This document shows positions 6,573 through 7,663 of a DNA stretch of 7,663 nt, piece after piece. This stretch comes from DASPXK01 sp035637315. GTDB taxonomy: Bacteria > Chloroflexota > UBA6077 > JACCZL01. The stretch spans positions 1 to 7,663 of the forward strand of contig DASPXK010000418.1 in assembly GCA_035637315.1 (NCBI GenBank), written 5' to 3'. Under the pieces are notes generated by a model that was not told the origin of the DNA, did not search any database, and worked only from the letters and a program-made list of their open reading frames with translations. Position 1 is the stretch's first letter, and each line of letters opens with the position of its first letter. A program made the position numbers and the translations under genes.

Positions 6573-7399
6573 TAGGCTACTGCGGCCTTGCCCCGTTTGG
6601 TCTCGGCTCCCTCTTGCGCCTCGCTCTCCTTGCGCTTCTTGACGGCATCGACGCTGGCCTTGAGCGCCGCCATCAAGTCGGTCACATTGGTCGCCGGCGC
6701 GGGTGCCGCCTCGACGACCTCGGCGCCCTGCAGCTTGGCCTCGATCACTTCCATCAACGCTTCGCGATAGTTGTCGTGGTACTTCTGGGGGTCGAACTCG
6801 TCGGACAACAAATCGATCAGGCTGAGAGCCATCTGCAGCTCGCGCTCGGGGACCTGCTCCTCGGGAAGCTGGCGGTGGCGTTCTATTCTGATCTCGTCCG
6901 GATAGTACAGAGTGTCGAGCATCATGGTGCCGTTAAAGGAACGGAGAGCGCAGAGTCGCTCTTTTTGCCTGATCGCGATATTGGCCAGCGCCGTCAACTC
7001 CTTCATCTTCAGCGCTCGCATCAGCAGCGCGAACGGTTTGAGGCCCACCTCGTCTGGCTCCAGGTAGTAGCTCTTCTCGTGAAAGACCGGGTCGATCTCC
7101 TTGGCCTCGACGAAGGCCGCGAGCTGGATGGTGTGCTTGCTGGCCACTGGCAGACGCTCGAAGTCGTCATCGGTGAGCACTACGTACTGGTCTTTGGCGT
7201 ACTGATAGCCTTTGACGATCTCCTCGTTGTCAACCTCGCGCTCGCAGACCGGACACCAGCGTCGCTGCTTGATCCGGCTGTGGCATTCGCGGTGGAGCTG
7301 GTTGAAGCTGACGTCCTTGCTCTCAGTGGCCGCGTACAGTTTCACCGGGATGCTCACGATCCCAAACGTGATGACGCCGTTCCAGATAGCTCTCGGCAC
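6572..7399 (-). CDS. ku: Ku, DNA end-binding protein of bacterial NHEJ
   Basis: Ku forms a homodimeric ring on double-strand DNA ends, protects them and recruits LigD. The protein opens with PRAIWNGVITFGIVSIPVKLY, the hallmark N-terminus of bacterial Ku, and continues through the beta-barrel core with KGYQYAKDQYVVLTDDDFE, FVEAKEIDPVFHEKSYYLEP and RSFNGTMMLDTLYYPDEI, all typical of the family. A cluster HxxCHxRIxxxxxCPVC near residues 36-52 may bind zinc. The end (about 250-275) is short and Lys/Arg-rich, resembling the basic tail of minimal bacterial Ku. At 275 residues it is of normal size. The start is placed at GTG 7399 because a near-perfect AGGAGG lies 7 bases upstream. An in-frame TTG at 7405, giving two extra residues, would leave that site no spacing. 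The stop codon TAG shares its final G with the GTG of ligD, implying translational coupling. Confidence 0.96.
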   Translation of the reverse strand: MPRAIWNGVITFGIVSIPVKLYAATESKDVSFNQLHRECHSRIKQRRWCPVCEREVDNEEIVKGYQYAKDQYVVLTDDDFERLPVASKHTIQLAAFVEAKEIDPVFHEKSYYLEPDEVGLKPFALLMRALKMKELTALANIAIRQKERLCALRSFNGTMMLDTLYYPDEIRIERHRQLPEEQVPERELQMALSLIDLLSDEFDPQKYHDNYREALMEVIEAKLQGAEVVEAAPAPATNVTDLMAALKASVDAVKKRKESEAQEGAETKRGKAAVA

Positions 7400-7406
7400 C
7401 GCCAAA

Positions 7407-7412
7407 CCTCCT
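7407..7412 (-). promoter_or_regulatory. Ribosome binding site of ku
   Basis: The minus strand reads TAGGAGGT here, a near-consensus Shine-Dalgarno sequence. Its AGGAGG core ends 7 bases before GTG 7399 and only one base before TTG 7405, so it decides in favour of the GTG start. It is the strongest ribosome binding site seen in the window and suggests Ku is translated efficiently. Confidence 0.8.
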
Positions 7413-7525
7413 ACCGGCCGCCCTGGCCGCCATCCTCGGCTAGGCCGGGCTGGCCACAGACTTGCCCATAATCACAACGAACGAGAAAACAACAGGATAG
7501 CACGAACCGGCTTGTCATCCTGAGC

Positions 7526-7574
7526 GCAGCGAAGGATCTCGGTCTCGCAGTTCGCGACCGAGATCCGTCGCTGC
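7526..7574. repeat. Long palindrome of a dispersed intergenic repeat (GTCATCCTGAGCG-type)
   Basis: Arms 7526-7544 and 7556-7574 are reverse complements over 19 bases, with a single mismatch (A7533 against G7567), around an 11-base loop. The inner 11 bp, GGATCTCGGTC/GACCGAGATCC, are perfect. The left arm continues outward into TGTCATCCTGAGCG (7513-7526). I recognise this from memory as the head of a short repeat found in many copies between genes in several high-GC soil lineages. It has no coding potential: an 81-residue reverse frame across it reads through the repeat and is spurious. In RNA form it would make a strong hairpin on either strand. Confidence 0.7.
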
Positions 7575-7616
7575 TGCTGTGAAAGTGGCGCTCCGATTGA
7601 CCACAGGTCGCTTCTC

Positions 7617-7650
7617 GTAGGGCCCCCCCGATGGATCGGGGCACCCCTAC
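7617..7650. repeat. Second imperfect palindrome, probable part of the same or a neighbouring repeat
   Basis: GTAGGG (7617-7622) pairs with CCCTAC (7645-7650), and CCCCGAT (7626-7632) pairs with ATCGGGG (7635-7641). Three unpaired bases on each side separate the two stems, giving 16-base symmetrical arms around a 2-base centre. The GTAGGG...CCCCTACAA layout resembles known-looking intergenic repeats of high-GC bacteria. It lies 42 bases from the first palindrome and 13 bases from the window edge, so the full unit may extend beyond the window. Confidence 0.6.
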
Positions 7651-7663
7651 AACCATTTCATGC

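Larger units (their letters stand above)
7413..7663. other. Non-coding region upstream of ku
   Basis: About 250 bases with no credible gene. Nearest to ku (7413-7460) the sequence is GC-rich. It is followed by an AT-richer patch (about 7465-7500) that is the likeliest place for the ku promoter. On the minus strand TTGTTT and TATGGG with a 16-base spacer are visible there but match the consensus poorly. The outer half (7513-7650) is filled by two palindromic repeats described separately. Confidence 0.5.

Noticed and set aside
6614..7471. 285-residue open frame on the plus strand
   Set aside because: It is antisense to ku, which is certain from its protein motifs; no domain or ribosome binding site supports the plus-strand frame.
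7411..7656. 81-residue minus-strand frame
   Set aside because: It is a read-through of the palindromic repeat; the peptide SFAALRMT is a familiar artefact of translating this repeat type.
1..7663. CRISPR arrays, tRNA or rRNA genes, transposases, phage genes
   Set aside because: No regularly spaced repeats, tRNA- or rRNA-like segments, or mobile-element proteins were recognised on either strand.

Overview
The window is high-GC bacterial chromosome with tightly packed, long genes. Nothing in it looks like a plasmid backbone, phage, transposase or CRISPR array. The host cannot be named with certainty. A two-gene Ku/LigD end-joining operon, a BNR/Asp-box protein, a GT39-type membrane glycosyltransferase, and a dispersed repeat of the 'GTCATCCTGAGCGCAGCGAAGGATC' kind (split here: GTCATCCTGAGCG / CAGCGAAGGATC) together suggest a soil or thermophilic lineage such as Chloroflexota (Thermomicrobia-like). 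That placement is inference from memory.

Layout from left to right. Bases 2-526 (+) hold the C-terminal end of a beta-propeller BNR/Asp-box protein whose start lies outside the window. It converges across about 105 bases on a run of five genes that are all on the minus strand. In transcription order (right to left) these are Ku (7399-6572), LigD (6572-3771), a small lipoprotein with a C-terminal 'sunset'-like domain (3641-3267), an MgtC/SapB (DUF4956-like) membrane protein (3114-2182), and a GT39-family glycosyltransferase (2200-632). Bases 7400-7663 are non-coding. They carry the Ku ribosome binding site and then two strong palindromes that look like a dispersed intergenic repeat cut off by the window edge.

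Functionally, Ku and LigD are a complete minimal bacterial non-homologous end-joining system. Ku binds broken DNA ends, and the three-domain LigD trims 3' ends, fills gaps and seals them. The two genes overlap by one base (TAGTG), so they are almost certainly co-transcribed and translationally coupled. All LigD active-site motifs I can check are intact. The MgtC-like and GT39 genes also overlap and form a second probable operon concerned with the cell envelope. The lipoprotein lies between the two pairs, and its role is unknown. I found no clear sign of an entirely new system. The items most worth a second look are the palindromic repeat next to Ku, the lipoprotein with a sunset-like domain beside the repair operon, and a small in-frame duplication in the LigD linker.
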